NCBI GenBank assembly: GCA_023333565.1
Contig: JAJKFH010001480.1
Location: 2,108,001-2,172,000, forward strand
DNA length: 64,000 bases
Source of the DNA: Puffinus mauretanicus
Taxonomy: Eukaryota; Chordata; Aves; Procellariiformes; Procellariidae
Direction: 5' to 3'
Below the pieces are notes generated by a model, which worked only from the letters and a program-made list of their open reading frames with translations, was not told the DNA's origin and ran no database searches. Made by a program: the position numbers and the translations under genes. Of the stretch, positions 36,590-49,390 are shown piece after piece (position 1 is the first letter of the stretch; the number at the start of each line of letters is the position of its first letter).

Positions 36590-38699
36590 GGATTGAACAA
36601 AAAGGATTCTGATTTCTTGACTCCTAACATGTCTTCACCTTCCCTGCCCTCAGCTATTCTCCAAAGGCAGAGTCAATGAGCTTAGGACAAGGCTTGTGAA
36701 AAGGCTGTTGAAAAAAAGGACTCCAGACCCCAGGGAAATCTGCAGTTGGAGGAACCCTAGATCATATTTCCTCAGTTAGACTTAGACAACAGCTACCTCA
36801 AGTTGTGTTGGTACCAGGTCTAAGTAAATGTGGACTTGTTGGTTCCATCCTGCCTTTCCCTTTGCCCTATTCACAGAGCTCAATTGAATGAGCTATTTGT
36901 TTTATGGGTAAGAAGCCATTTCTTTTCGTCACCTGTGATCTTCCTGCTCTTGACCAAAATGAACAATCAAGACCTTCTTCCAGTGTAACTCTGGCAAGTT
37001 ATGAAAATTTACAAGTCCTTGCATCAATAGCATGCTGCATCTAGAGGCTTCCACATGGATAAACCTAAGCAAGCAGAACCCACTTGCCACCAGCCCAGCT
37101 GGGACAAGTTGCCCACACATTCAAATTCTACTTAGCCTAAAGTCATAAAAACCTTAGGGAAGCAGAAGCTGCAGCATATCTTGGGCCCTAGTTCAGATAG
37201 ATACAAATATTTCCAACCAGCAGGACACAACAATATGAAGGACCTAGAAACTCAGAGGAATGTCTTGAAAATTCAAAACTATCTCAGAGATAAAGAATTG
37301 CATTCGGTTTTTGAGAATTTTTTTTTTTCATATTTGAAGCTAGAAAGAGTGTGCTCCAACTTTGTGCACATGGCCAGTGTAAATTGAACATGTAACCTTA
37401 AAAATATGCAAAAGGTAGGATTTCCAGCTGTTCTTAGGGCTCACTGTACTGTGTTCCCACTGAAGTCATGGGAGTTATCCATTTTAACAGGCTAGAGGTA
37501 ACAGTAGCTACAATAAGAGTTTTGGAAAATAATATAGAATGGTAGCTTGATTGCTTGGAAAGAAATTTCCCTTACCTGCTCAATAGGGATTCAATATCTG
37601 CCATTTTTTTCCCTCCCAGCCCTCTCTTACTATTACTCTGTCCCTCTTTTACCTTTCTACCCCCTTCCCAGCCATTTTCCTGTTGCACCTACTCACAGGA
37701 GAGTACCAAATTCCCCCATAATCCCTAGAGGAATTCAGATACCAGAACAAAACAAGGAAAGCATAACTTGCACAGAGATGCCAATAGCGTTTTTCAACAT
37801 GTCAATAAGAATGTTGAAACTGTGTTTGGGAGGAGACTTGGTAATATATTAACTCTACTGGCAGGCCATGCATCAGGTTTTTAATCATACTTTAATCTTA
37901 CATTTATTATTTTAATCACACTAAATCAGAAAGATTTAATCTTCTTTTAGTTTCAAAGGAGACCTTCAGCAATTCAAAGATATTGCTAATTTTTCATACA
38001 CATAAATAGATAAGTATGACCTACCACCACTTAGCTTCTTAATCATCACAAAATGTACTTCACATGTCACCACTGATCCATCACATGATGGTAGCTGTAG
38101 TGAAAAAATAACCAGAAGAAAGAAAGAGATGATAAAGTTTGGCTGTTCTGCATATACACTGGTGGACGGTAGGCTTAAGAGTTGGCTAATTTCTTTTCAG
38201 ATTCATTACATTCAGATCCAATTAGTTTGCAAGGTGCATGGCTTTTGCAAAGAGAGGGAGTTCTGTAGAGCTGTTATAAAAATAATTTATTTGCAAAGGT
38301 AATGTGTGGACCAGCACGTGAAGTTTCACACTCTTACAGGAAAAACAGAGTAAAAACATGGGATTTCCAATCATAGATGCTATGATCATTCCCAGATGGT
38401 GTCAGACAATGTCTCTGCAGTGATACCAAACAAGGAACTGATCGCTCTTCCATATATTGAAGAAAGAAATAATGTGTGTTCAGAATTAATATCAAATGAA
38501 TCTCAAACTTCTCTATGTGTTTGTGCAGTCAGATACATACCCTTTATGTACACATGGAAGCATATGTTGGGAAAAGATAAGCAGGAGGGAATTTCTTCCA
38601 ATTATGAAGCTTCCCATTAAACAAATCACACCCAACCCTGTGAATATGTTAACAAACAAGTGGGCATGCTCCAAGGAAATGAAAATTTGAATGTACCTT

Positions 38700-39849
38700 T
38701 GTGGTGGGTTGACCCTGGCTGGATGCCAGGTGCCCACCAAAGCTGCTCTATCACTCCCGTGCCTCAACTGGACAGGGGAGAGAAAATATAATGAAAGGCT
38801 CGTGGGTCAAGATAAGGACAGGGAAATCACTCACCAATTACCGTCACAGGCAAAACAGACTCAACTTGGGGAAATTAGTTTAATTTATTACCAATCAAAT
38901 CAGGGCAGGATAATGAGAAATAAAACCAAATCTTAAAACACCTTCCCCCCACCCCTCCCTTCTTCCTGGGCTCAACTTCACTCCCGATTTTCTCTACCTC
39001 CTCCCCACCAGCGGCACAGGGGGATGGGGAATGGGGGTTGCGGTCAGCTCAGCACACATTGTCTCCACCACTCCTTCCTCCTCAGGGGGAGGACTCCTCA
39101 CACTCTTCCCCTGCTCCAGCATGGGGTCCCTCCCATGGGAGACAGTCCTCCACGAACTTCTCTGATTTGAGTCCTTCCCATGGACTACAGTTCTTCACAA
39201 ACTGCTCCAGTGTGAGTCCTTTCCACAGGGTGCAGTCCTTCAGGAACAGACTGCTCCAGCATGGGTCCCCCACACGGTCACAAGTCCTACCAGCAAACCT
39301 GCTCCAGTGTGGGCTCTCTCCATGGGTCCACAGGTCCTGCCAGGAGACTGCCCCAGCACGGGTTTCCCATGGGGTCACAGCCTCCTTCAGGCATCCACCT
39401 GCTCCGGCGTGGGGTCCTCCACAGGCTGCAGGTGGAGATCTGCTCCACCGCTAACCTCCATGGGCTGCAGGGGGACAGCCTGCCTCACCATGGTCTTCAC
39501 CACAGGCTGCATCACGTGCAGGGGAATCTCTGCTCCGGCACCTGGAGCACCTCCTCCCCTCCTTCTTCACTGACCTTGGTGTCTGCAGGGCTGTTTCTCT
39601 CACATGTTCTCACTCCTCTCTCCAGCTGCAATTGCTGTAGCACAGCAACTTTTTCCCCTTCTTAACTATATTATCCCAGAGGTGCTACCACCATCGCCGA
39701 TGGGCTCGGCCTTGGCCAGCAGTGGGTCCCTCTTGGAGCCGGTGGCATTGGCTCTATTGGACATCTATTGGGAAGCTTCTAGCAGCTTCTCACAGAAGCC
39801 ACTCCTGTGGCCCCCCACTACCAAAACCTTGCCACACAAACCCAATACA
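38700..39849 (-). mobile_element. Solo LTR of an avian endogenous retrovirus (ERVL-like)
   Basis: A 1,150-bp unit bounded by TG...CA and flanked by ACCTT (38695-38699) and ACGTT (39850-39854), a 5-bp target duplication with one mismatch. Five-base duplications are typical of the ERVL class. Read on the minus strand it starts TGTATTGGGTTTGTGTGGCA and ends ...GGGTCAACCCACCACA, the form I know from many bird genomes, with an AATAAA on the minus strand at 38884-38889. No gag, pol or env sequence adjoins it, so it is a solo LTR left after recombination. Many expected CpGs have become TpG/CpA, consistent with methylation decay. The frames of 80-145 codons inside it (both strands) are LTR artefacts, not genes. 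Exact subfamily not assigned. Confidence 0.85.
39110..39550. repeat. Minisatellite inside the LTR
   Basis: About nine or ten diverged units of roughly 40-50 bp, each beginning near a CTGCTCCAGYRTGGGTCC-like word followed by a CCAYGGG and a CAGTCCT-like word. The array lies inside the solo LTR and explains the repetitive open frames there. Copy number is probably variable between loci. Confidence 0.8.
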
Positions 39850-42800
39850 ACGTTCAACATGGTCTATTCTGGAAGGACCAAGAGGAGAAAAATACTTTTA
39901 AGTTACTTAAAATACTTCAAGTGTTTTTGTCAGGAAAACACCCTTGTGCTCCTCAGCCTCGCTGAGGTGAAGGCATCATATAGCAAACCTTGTACAACTC
40001 AGACAATTTTTAGACAAAAAATAAATGTATCAAACAACTGAACTTTGGAAAGAGCATAAACTTATAAATGAGTTTTAGTCACATTTGGAAAAATAATTTT
40101 GGCTGGGATTAAAAAATGGACAGATTCTTTTTTATGTTGAAACTTTTCATTTAGCAAAAGAAGTATTTGGTTTGGGAAATGTTGAAACATCGTTTTTTAA
40201 TATTCCCAAACACAAACTCATCAGCTCTTGGTTTTGAACTGGTGTTTCTCTTTTTAAAAATTAACTTGTAAGCCTGTGTGGGTGACAAAAGAGAGTGGAG
40301 GCAAAGACCACTTGACTCGCATCCACCAGGATAAGAATTGTGGTGTGAAGATACGGCTAGGGAGCTGTAAGTTGAGATCTGCCCCATAAAGGAGAAAATG
40401 TGCTCATTTTGGCCAGAGAGCTCTACAAAGCCCTTCTTTCGGTATGCACACACATCCTGAGCTCCAGCCTGGATTCCAAAGGCTCCTTAGTTTTTGAATA
40501 GTCTCAAAAGTGTGTTAAAAGCTTAACAAAGATGACAAATGTTGCCTTTAAGGTTTTACAGGCCTTAATCACACAATCTGTTACACAGAAATAGGCCTTT
40601 CTATGGTCGTCAGAAGTAGTGCACATTTATATAGTATTAAGTATAAAAGTGGCCTCAGTAATTTCACACCTATTGGTGAATGTGGATGAAATTCTTTATC
40701 TCTAGGAATGCAGGAGTTCATATCAATTTGTAATTGGCTTTTTGACATCTGTGAATTTCTGATATTTGCCCAGCTATTCCATTTCTGAGTTACAGGTTTT
40801 TCACCAAATTGTTCTTCATACATCTTATTATTTTGTATAGAAGCAGGTAAGAGTGGTCCTGGAGAATGCCACAAAGGCGCTCAACAGGATCACATTAGTA
40901 GGTTAGGTCACAGTCCTGCAGACTCCTTGTATCTCCAGGAGAGTTCCGTGGATTTCAGTGGCATTTCTCATGTCTGCCAATGTCCTCCTGTGTTACTCAA
41001 ACTATAGGATCAGGGCCTTGGTCAAAGGAGAGGGTCATGGGTTTTTAAGGGATCCACACTAAAATTTTTGTCTTACTTTTTATGCCTCCAATGCAAGCAT
41101 GGTTAAATAACCCATGGACTACAGCCACTGAACATTTCACTTAGCTATCCAGGGGTGAATACTACCATTTATTTGGGGACTTGTCAAAGTATTATTTTCA
41201 TTACACTAATAAATACTGTAAAAGTCAAAATAAAAAATGTTATAAGTCCTGGAACATGTCTTATCTAAATCTATATGATCTGGAAATATTTAGCAAGGGA
41301 GTTCAGTAATACAAAACAGAAACAGAAAGGGTCCTGGATAAAGCCTTAGGGAAATGCCAAACTATTAATTACACATTAAGTGGATGGTTTTTATTTTTCT
41401 GTTGAAACAGCAACTATCCAAAGTCTATGCTACAGTGCAACAAAAATTATTCTCTGGTATAACTTAGCATAGAAGTCCAAGCTATTTTGATCCCTAGAGT
41501 CAAAGTGCTTTAAAAGATGAAATAAAATTGTGTTGGGATTTTTTTAAATTAGGGTATAGGAGAGACAAATTCTGACCCATTAGCACAGAACTTGGCAAAC
41601 ACTAATGATAAATCAAAGCTATGCTCTGCAAATATTCTTGCAAGTTTAACTGTATACTTGCAAATTCTTTTTCTCATCTAAATTATTTTCCCAACTTGAA
41701 TTTAATATTGGTAAATATCACCAATACTGCTAACAGTTCTGATGAAGTCAAAAGGACTGCCCTCGTGTAAAACTGCCCATACACGAGAGCATTTGCCCAA
41801 TCAAGCCCAACAGCTGTTACATGTTGTTGCTTGCACTGCTGGCCACCCATTTATATTAATTATAAATAATGAAAATTATCTAAAAAAGGATCCCAAAATA
41901 CTTCACAAGGCATGGCCACAAGCCTGTTCACACTCTGTACAAACATGGGAATCTTGCTTTTGTGTGCAAAACCCCCTGCAATACTCAAGTCCTTCTATAT
42001 ACACTTGTGTGTGTGTTTACACAAAGGCACAAGCTGCATCACTGAAATGCAGACACTTCCAGAAAGTGGAAGAGAAAAAGCCTCTAATCAGAGTATCGTA
42101 TGCTCCTTTGCTCTGGGGAAAAGGTTACATTTTGGTCAGGACATGGGGGTAAATCCTCCCCTAGTATGTAAAGCACCACAGGATCTTTAATGTCTAGGCT
42201 GAGCAGACATGACCTCAGTTTTCTAAGGTTTCCTTAATTCCTCAACTCCCACCTGTGAAAGGTCACAAAGCAGTTCCAGTATTATTGAATTTGTGCTTTG
42301 CTTTGGATTTTTGGGAGGACTGTTTGGGTTTTAGGGTTTTTGTTTTTTTTTCATTTGACCAACCTGTTTCCTCCCCAGATTTGTCTGGTCCTCAGAACCA
42401 TTAAATCAGTTACTGTGAGCGCCTTGGATGCAGGGTGGGGGAGAAGAGGCAATATGGAATATGAAACCAGACAGGACACATCATTCCATGAATCTGTGCT
42501 CATCTATGTCCTTTTCAGCCTTTAATGGAAGCAGCCTGGAAGCTGCAAAAGTACAATATTATAAGCACGGATCAATTTGGACAGTATGGAGGGGAACTGG
42601 AGAAGTCAATGCTCAAGTTACCCACAAAATCAAGTGAAAATGAAGATACAAATCTCTCAGAGCAAAAAGACTTCCTCCACTAACTATAGTCCTTCGGGTA
42701 TCCAGCTGTGAATGAAACCCTGCGTGTTGAACTCACCATCCAGCACTGAAGGGAACTCAGGAGCCCCTGAATGACCAAAAAAGTGGAAAAAAACTGGGGA

Positions 42801-45800
42801 GAAACTTATGAAAGAAATCCTCAAAGATTCTTGTTTAGTGGAGACCCTTCTTCTTCTGAGGGTTCCCATCCAAGAAAGAGGTATCTGTCTCTTTGTTCAT
42901 AGTGATTTCTGCCAGCTGTTGCAAGTGAGCAACTGCCTTCCTCTAGGTATCATCAGTAACCTACCTAAGCATTTGGGACTCTTAGCACTGTCCAAAGACT
43001 GCTCCACAGAAGATGTGTCTAAGATTTACAAAGGTGTATGAAATTTATATGACTACAAATTAATAAAGCTCCCATTTCAAAGGACTGCAATTTTCAGGAC
43101 AAACCTGTGACGCCTTCCCAGTTATGTCCTGAAATCCATAAAACTGCTGTGTGTGAAAGAACTGAAAAGCATGAAGTCCTGCTCAGCAGAGAATGCACTG
43201 TAATTCATTGACTTGGACTTGGATGCAAGCTACAGTGACTCTAATGCCCTGCAAGTCTTCCATCAGAAAGTAACATGCCGGTGATGAACACTCCTTCAAA
43301 TGCACATTCTTACTTTTTTTGTGTGAGCATTCTTCTTTGTGGTCTCCCAGGCAACCTGAGAGAGGATTTTCATTATCCACCCTCACAAAGTCCTCCCTCC
43401 CCACCAGGATATTATCCACTTGACTCACTAGTTAAGGTCAACATAACCTTGAGGAAGTTATCACAGTAAAGCCACGTGCATTTGTCTACAGCAGGAGGAA
43501 TAGCCCAGCACTCTGCAGAAGCAGGGGTTTGCTTTGAGGAACTTCACAGACCTGAATCAGGTGAGGTCTCATAAAGTGCCAGGGCCAATTTAAACCCACA
43601 GCTGATCTGTGTCCACTGACACAGAGGGCTGCCAACGGAAAATGGGGTGGAAGTCATTGCATAATGGTGGAAGGGAGGGACTGTCCATAGTAGTTCACCA
43701 TTCCAGTTTAAAAAGTCAAAATAAGCTTGCCAAAAGATGTTTTATCTTTTTGCACTCTGTCTTATGTTGACTTTCCTCTGTCTGCCTCCTCCCCCAAGTT
43801 CCACTGGTTACATCCTTTTCTTATTACACTAAAGTCATAAAAAATTGTAAAAATACCTTGGTTTCACCTATTGACCATTCTTAGATATCATAGTCCATAG
43901 CTCCCTTAATGAAGTCCTCAGGCAGCATTTCCCTGTATCCTTATCCGAGTTTGGTAATAAAGCATATCTTAAGCCAACCTCCTTTTACAATATATGAACT
44001 AGAGCTGGGCAAGCTTTTCATAGCAAATGTTTTATTTAGTGGATTAAGCCTTTTGTTCTCTTTGTGAATTATTATGGACAAACTTTGACTTTAATTCATC
44101 TGGTTGTTATTCACAATTGTTCAAATAACTGTGTCAGTGAACATATTTCAGCTGTTTAGATTGTTCTGAAGTGATTCACTTCAGTTCTTTCTTTTGCTAT
44201 TTGTTACATGCTATTTACTATTCAAGGGCTGTATTTGGTTTTACCCACCCCACCTGGTGACAATATTACCTGATCCTTACATCATTGGAAGGTCTATGTA
44301 GAGGAACAAAATCAAAGAGATTCCATAATGCCCTTTCTTCCTACTGTTCTCTGTTCACAACACACATTTTGTACAAAATTTTGTACAAATATATAATAAG
44401 TATCTGTGGTAAGGCCTATTTTCCACGAATAACCTTTCAGTAAAAGTAATTAGGTATCCCCATGTTAACAGAAACCATTAAAAGATCTGAAAATACCACC
44501 TAACTGGACTTGAGTCAAATATTTAAGATTCCATCTAGAAGTAACAAGGCAATGGAATACCAGACTTCATTAGTTTTGCATCTCACTGAGCTCCTCCTTT
44601 TGTTTAAACCAGCATTTCTAAATATTTTTGTACAATATTCACCTGTCTTTAATGCAGACTAAATAGCATACATATCTTCAGATTTCCAATAGTGCCCACA
44701 AGCATAAGCCACCAGTGCTCCAATATAACTGCAGAAATACACGTTCCTGCAAGTATAAATCCAGAGCCAGAATACATCCCACTAAATCTATTTCAAATTA
44801 TTTTGATTTTTATACTTAATATAACAGCATATCGTGCATATAATAACAGACTGTGCATCTCTTTTCTGCATTTAAAGAGATTCCCAGAAACTGTAAAACT
44901 TTTATCCAAACCTAGATTTGACTTGCAGCAAAATTAGAGTGTACTAGTTCAGGCTTTTAGTTCTGGTCCACATCATCTGTATTACGTGCCTCAGGGCTCA
45001 GAAAGTACAGTTTCTACAATGGTTTCCTCCACACATACACAAACAAACAAAAGCAATACAAATTTGTCAACAAAAAATAGGCTAAAAGAACTACAGTGGA
45101 CCAAATTCTATCCTGAAGTCAACACTGGACCTGTAGGCACTTTTTTGTAGGGAAACTTTAGCCTCTCAGTTCTCCCATTTGAACAGAACATTTGGTAAAC
45201 TTTTTCTAGGATTCAAAGCTTTTGTTTTGAACACTAATGAACTGTGATTCAGTGAACCCAGTAAAAATACTTTGCCAAAATGTGTTCAGGTGCTGCAAAT
45301 ATTTGAACCTATCTCACTCCTCTATCAATCAGAAGCTTTCACTTACTGACTGTGTTATGTGTTCATATGTTTTCCTTTCAATCTGTTAAAGTTATCAGCC
45401 ATGAGAGTAAGTTCTTCAGATTTCTGCTGAAAAATTTTTAGCTTTAACATTTACTGCATTTTTGCAATTTATCACTCTTTCTACCCTAGTATAGCATGAG
45501 CTCTTCAATTTGCTTAAGTAAATATTGGCAACAAATCAAAGAAAGTAATGTAAGTCCATGGAACACAATTTTGAACTAACTATGGAAAGCCTGCCAGGGC
45601 TAGCCATGATGTTAAATATGTTAGGCTCACTAATTTTCCTATGTGGTATATTCTTCCCTGACTATATGCACACAAAGGGGAAAACACAACCTATGAAATG
45701 TTATATTGTCTGGTTCCTACAATGTCTTCAGAAATAGTCTATTCATTTTCTTTCAAGGGTCACTACAGCACTATTTAGACAGAGTTGGCAACCTGACTAA

Positions 45801-46091
45801 TGACATTTGTTAATCTTAGAATCACATTTCTGTAATATTTTCATTTCGTTCATCATTTCAATATTTTTCTCTTAAATCTGTATTTTCTACAGTGTAGTGT
45901 TATAGTTTTGTATTACTCTTCTTTGGTTACCAGGAACTCCAAAAAACAGTACTATAAAAGACAATTGGGATCCTGCCTGTGAGCTTGTCTGGACTTGCAT
46001 ACGTCCACCAACGGATACTTCCACCAAAGGGTGGCTTGCAACATGCTAGGCATGAGCTGTGTTTAATTCAGCAGCAGTGTGGTCAGGACCC
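39850..46091. other. Gene-free intergenic DNA
   Basis: AT-rich, with no gene recognised. A small palindromic ATTTTGTACAAAATTTTGTA block lies at about 44368-44388. A few short words resemble old amniote repeats (for example near 45100) but are too short to call. Confidence 0.6.
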
Positions 46092-46156
46092 TATTAAGCT
46101 CCCTGTGGAGTTACTCTGGATTTATACCAGTGTGATTGTGATTAAGATTTAACCCA
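46092..46156. repeat. Ancient amniote interspersed repeat fragment
   Basis: The order 'ctccctgtggagttactctg', 'gatttataccagtgtgattg' and 'agatttaaccca' matches a motif seen again and again in reptile and bird genomes (GGAGTTACWCTGGATTTACA, CCAGTGTAACTGAGA, CAGAATYTGGCCC). I recognise the pattern but cannot name the family with certainty. Confidence 0.5.
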
Positions 46157-48505
46157 GACTGTGAGATCTAGCTGTAAAAATTTATCTCCCTCCAATTTCC
46201 AGTGGCTGTAGAGTTCAGTCATCTCAAACACTTATCTTCTTTTCCATAAATTGCATGTACATGCAGGTACCCCAGCATATGAACACATTTAATACTCAAG
46301 ACTCCAGCGTTTTCCTAAAGGAATTGTAATAAATAATGGAAAACCCATGACTTACCAAGAAAAAAAACTGTAATAATCCATGATTCACATTTTCCATCAG
46401 ATCTATACAGAAAATACAGCCTTGCTGCAGGTGCAGTTTAACAGATATTGTCATTTCTTGCCTGGAAAACAATCACAATTCATCATAATGATTATAAAAT
46501 ACATGATTATATAAAACTCCATTTTACATTCATTGGACAACTTTGCTTTTGCAGCTCAGCTTTCATTGGCTAGTCTTGGTTTTCCCATGCTGGATATAGC
46601 ATGGACATCTGTAAAAATAAATAACAGAAGAAAATTTAAAACTATACTAAAACTAATAACCTGCCTTCAGAATCATACAGGAGCTTGGTGCTTGGGTGGT
46701 AGGCATAGACAACTGCTCACACTTTGTTCTCCAACAAACAGCAAATCCTCCCAGTTTTTCTCCTGGGGGAAACCTCTTTCCCCCCTTGGTTTTTGGATAA
46801 ATGTAGCCTGTGATAAAGTCAGCAAGCACCAGCCAAGTGCTCCCGTCCCCGTCCCTGGCTTCTTTGTGAAGGTGTTCCCCTCATTGAGATGTCTGCCCAT
46901 CTCAGCCACCCTCGTTCCTCTCCTGTTCCTGCCTGCAAGCACAGCAGCTTCCCCTCCCTCACCTCTGCCCCTCACCCTCCCCAAGCTATGTCTTATCTCT
47001 AGGAAAAAATCTTTGCTCCTCTTTCTCCCATAAGAACCCCAAAATATTGCCAGGTCTCAAGGCTGGGAGGTGACACACCAAGAATATGAGGTGGACATCA
47101 GCAGGTGCCCTGAATGGGTGCCAGGGTGGGTGAAGATGATGGCTGGATGAACCACCAGCGTGTGCAGGAAGAGAAGGGAAGGTCAGCGGTGCCGGGGACC
47201 TGTGGCTAAGGAGGTACAGAGCCTTCAGCTGGGGTCCTGTGCCCAAAGGGTGCAAAGTGGGGACAGAGCAGGCTAGGGGCAGGGCCCTGAATCCAGGCCA
47301 CTGTTTGGCTGGTGGAGTTGCAGGGGACACAAAAAGGAGGAGTAATTCAGTACCTATGGCCAGGAAGGTACTTAGGAAAAGGAAGAAAAGGAAAAAAGGA
47401 AGAAATTGGTGGGGAAGAAAAAAGATAAGGAAGTCAAAATCAAGATACACAGATATCCTAGGAATATTGTAGCTGCCTGGAAACCACTTGCAAACAAAGG
47501 ACACAGCTCTTAAACCTGGTTGATCTGCCCAACCCAGAATGTTTTACCTTTACGAAATTAGTGTCTCTTGAGGCAAATTATTTTCTTTCCTGGACAGCTA
47601 TTCAACTCCCTACCTTTTGCTTCAGCGGCTCTGCCCAGCATTTGCCTAAGTGCTGAGTGAAAGATCATTGCTTATCATAAGTTCCTTGATCCACACGGAG
47701 GAGCTGTAGCTAAAAATACTTTATTAAGCTAATGATCCAATGCCATTCTTTTCCTCAGTCTTGGACTACGTTGCATTTATTTGCCAATTCCAGTCTAGAT
47801 TCCTACCACGCATTGTGTCAGGGCCAGCTGGAGAGGCCTCACAGAAGCCTGGGTGAAGAACATGGATGCCTGTTTCAGGGTGGACTTCAGCAGTACCCAC
47901 AGAATGAGTAGATGGTTATGCCTTGCAGGCGACCAATAGTTACAACTTGGATTGTCTGCAAATAAAAATACTACAGAGCTGGACCTTCTCTCAGATGTAT
48001 TCCCCAGATAAATAGTAGAAAGAAACAAGATTCATTAATCCCAAACCATTGAGATAGACAAGAACTCTAGTCTTGGGCAAGCGAGGTTCACTAAGGCAAG
48101 CGAGATTCACCAGGCAACTTTGTGGTTCTGACAGTACAAGAAGCAAGGACTGAATGCTGAAAGCCGCAGTGCCTGAATTGTAGGTGCTGAAATAGAAACC
48201 AACCCCCCCACAGCTAGGCTTCCCACGTGTGCAGTTTGAGTCGGAAATCCCAGGAAGAGATCCCAATACCCCTAGTACCAAGGGGACATATATCTAGAGC
48301 TAGGTAACATGAAACATGGGAAGCAATAGGGTGTCAGCAGCTTCCTTTCACCCCACAGCTGAAGCTCCTTTCTTTGTGCTGCAGAGCACCCTTCTCCTTG
48401 AGATCAAGAGCTCCAGAGTCGCTCCTGAAGCCCTTCTTTCAGAAACTAGCTACAGATCATTATGGTCTTTAAAAAGGTGGTGTACAGAGATCCCACCATC
48501 AGTGT
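46157..48505. other. Gene-free intergenic DNA
   Basis: Contains a GC-richer patch (46.7-47.4 kb) with overlapping frames of up to 172 codons on both strands. These lack domains and partly reflect purine-rich tracts such as 47370-47440. An imperfect two-copy 18-bp direct repeat (GGCAAGCGAG core) lies at about 48076-48112. No gene recognised. Confidence 0.6.
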
Positions 48506-48510
48506 TTTAC

Positions 48511-48580
48511 ACAGTAGCTTACTGGATAGAGCACTTCAGCAGTTCTTTGCTCTGTCTGAAAAGTTCAAGCTCCCTCCCCT
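48511..48580 (+). repeat. Possible tRNA-derived SINE head
   Basis: AGTAGCTTACTGGATAGAGC resembles a decayed tRNA-like A-box region, and AAGTTCAAGCTCC lies where a B-box (GGTTCRANNCC) is expected. Short and diverged, so tentative. A similar but inverted segment occurs near 48957-49018. Confidence 0.35.
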
Positions 48581-48956
48581 AACCACAAGACAACCCTCCA
48601 GGCTCTCAGGTGAAAATCATGCAAGCATGGCTGCGTACCCTGCTGGGACACTCACCTTAAAAAAGTGGGACTCATGTTCCAGTCTGTGCTCCAAGGCCTA
48701 CAGAGATGTTTTCCTATCCATGAATTATTCAATGTGAAAGAAAAAATCACTCTAAACACTTTTGGAGAAGTATGTCCCTAAAAACACCTCGAAGCTAACT
48801 CTGTTGATGTAACAACTAACAAGCATTAAATGGAAGCCATTGAGTCTTGGTTTCTTCTCTGCACCACAAAAGGAACTGAGAACACTTCTCCAAAAAGAGA
48901 GACTAAATCATTTTCCTGAAATGGGTGGGAAAAATAGTTCTGGATTTTTTTGAGCA

Positions 48957-49390
48957 GGGGATGGAACTGAACCTGGATTTTCCACATCCTGGGTAAGGGC
49001 ATTAATCTCTAAGCTTTGGGAGTTGGGAGTGGTAAAAGAAGATATAGCCATAACCTTTGAAAGAAAGGAGACTCTGTTGCACCCTTTTCAGAATTTATTG
49101 ATGTTGTCCCTGAGAGCTGGGCTCTGAAAACATCTAGAAGATCTGTCCCATTTGGAGACCTGGTTCTAGATCCCCACCTGGTTTAGATGCTAGGACTCAA
49201 ATGGCTATGAGCTTGCCTAGCAGCAGAACTGCAGGCAACTGAGGAAATATGAGAGAGAAAAAGAATTAGGCACCACTTGAAAAATCCCCAAAACTCCCGC
49301 TCTGATGCTGCTGCCTCCCTGAGATGCTTAAAACCCATCTGAGTTTTAGGTACCTAAGTCTAACTGGAATGTGACCTTCAGCTGCAGATG
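48957..49390 (-). repeat. Ancient tRNA-derived SINE-like remnant
   Basis: On the minus strand the segment 49018-48957 contains an A-box-like TTAGAGATTAATGC and a B-box-like AGGTTCAGTTCC about 35 nt later, as in a decayed tRNA-derived SINE. The following sequence (49190-49390) has repeated 'taggcacc' and 'ttaggtacctaag' words that belong with old amniote repeats of this type. The element is far too diverged to be active. The right boundary is approximate. Confidence 0.4.

Larger units (their letters stand above)
35546..38699. other. Gene-free intergenic DNA
   Basis: Contains the two 59-bp repeat copies listed separately (35607-35665 and 36531-36589). Otherwise no gene or recognised element. 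A pyrimidine-rich patch lies at 37600-37680 and a T-run at about 37319-37329. Confidence 0.6.

Noticed and set aside
39038..40041. Several frames of 80-145 codons with repeated motifs near 39-40 kb
   Set aside because: They lie inside the solo LTR and its minisatellite (the last runs out past the LTR edge). Repetitive frames on both strands are an LTR artefact.
46533..47504. Overlapping frames of 166 and 172 codons on opposite strands
   Set aside because: They overlap each other or lie in purine/pyrimidine-skewed sequence with low-complexity composition. No domains.
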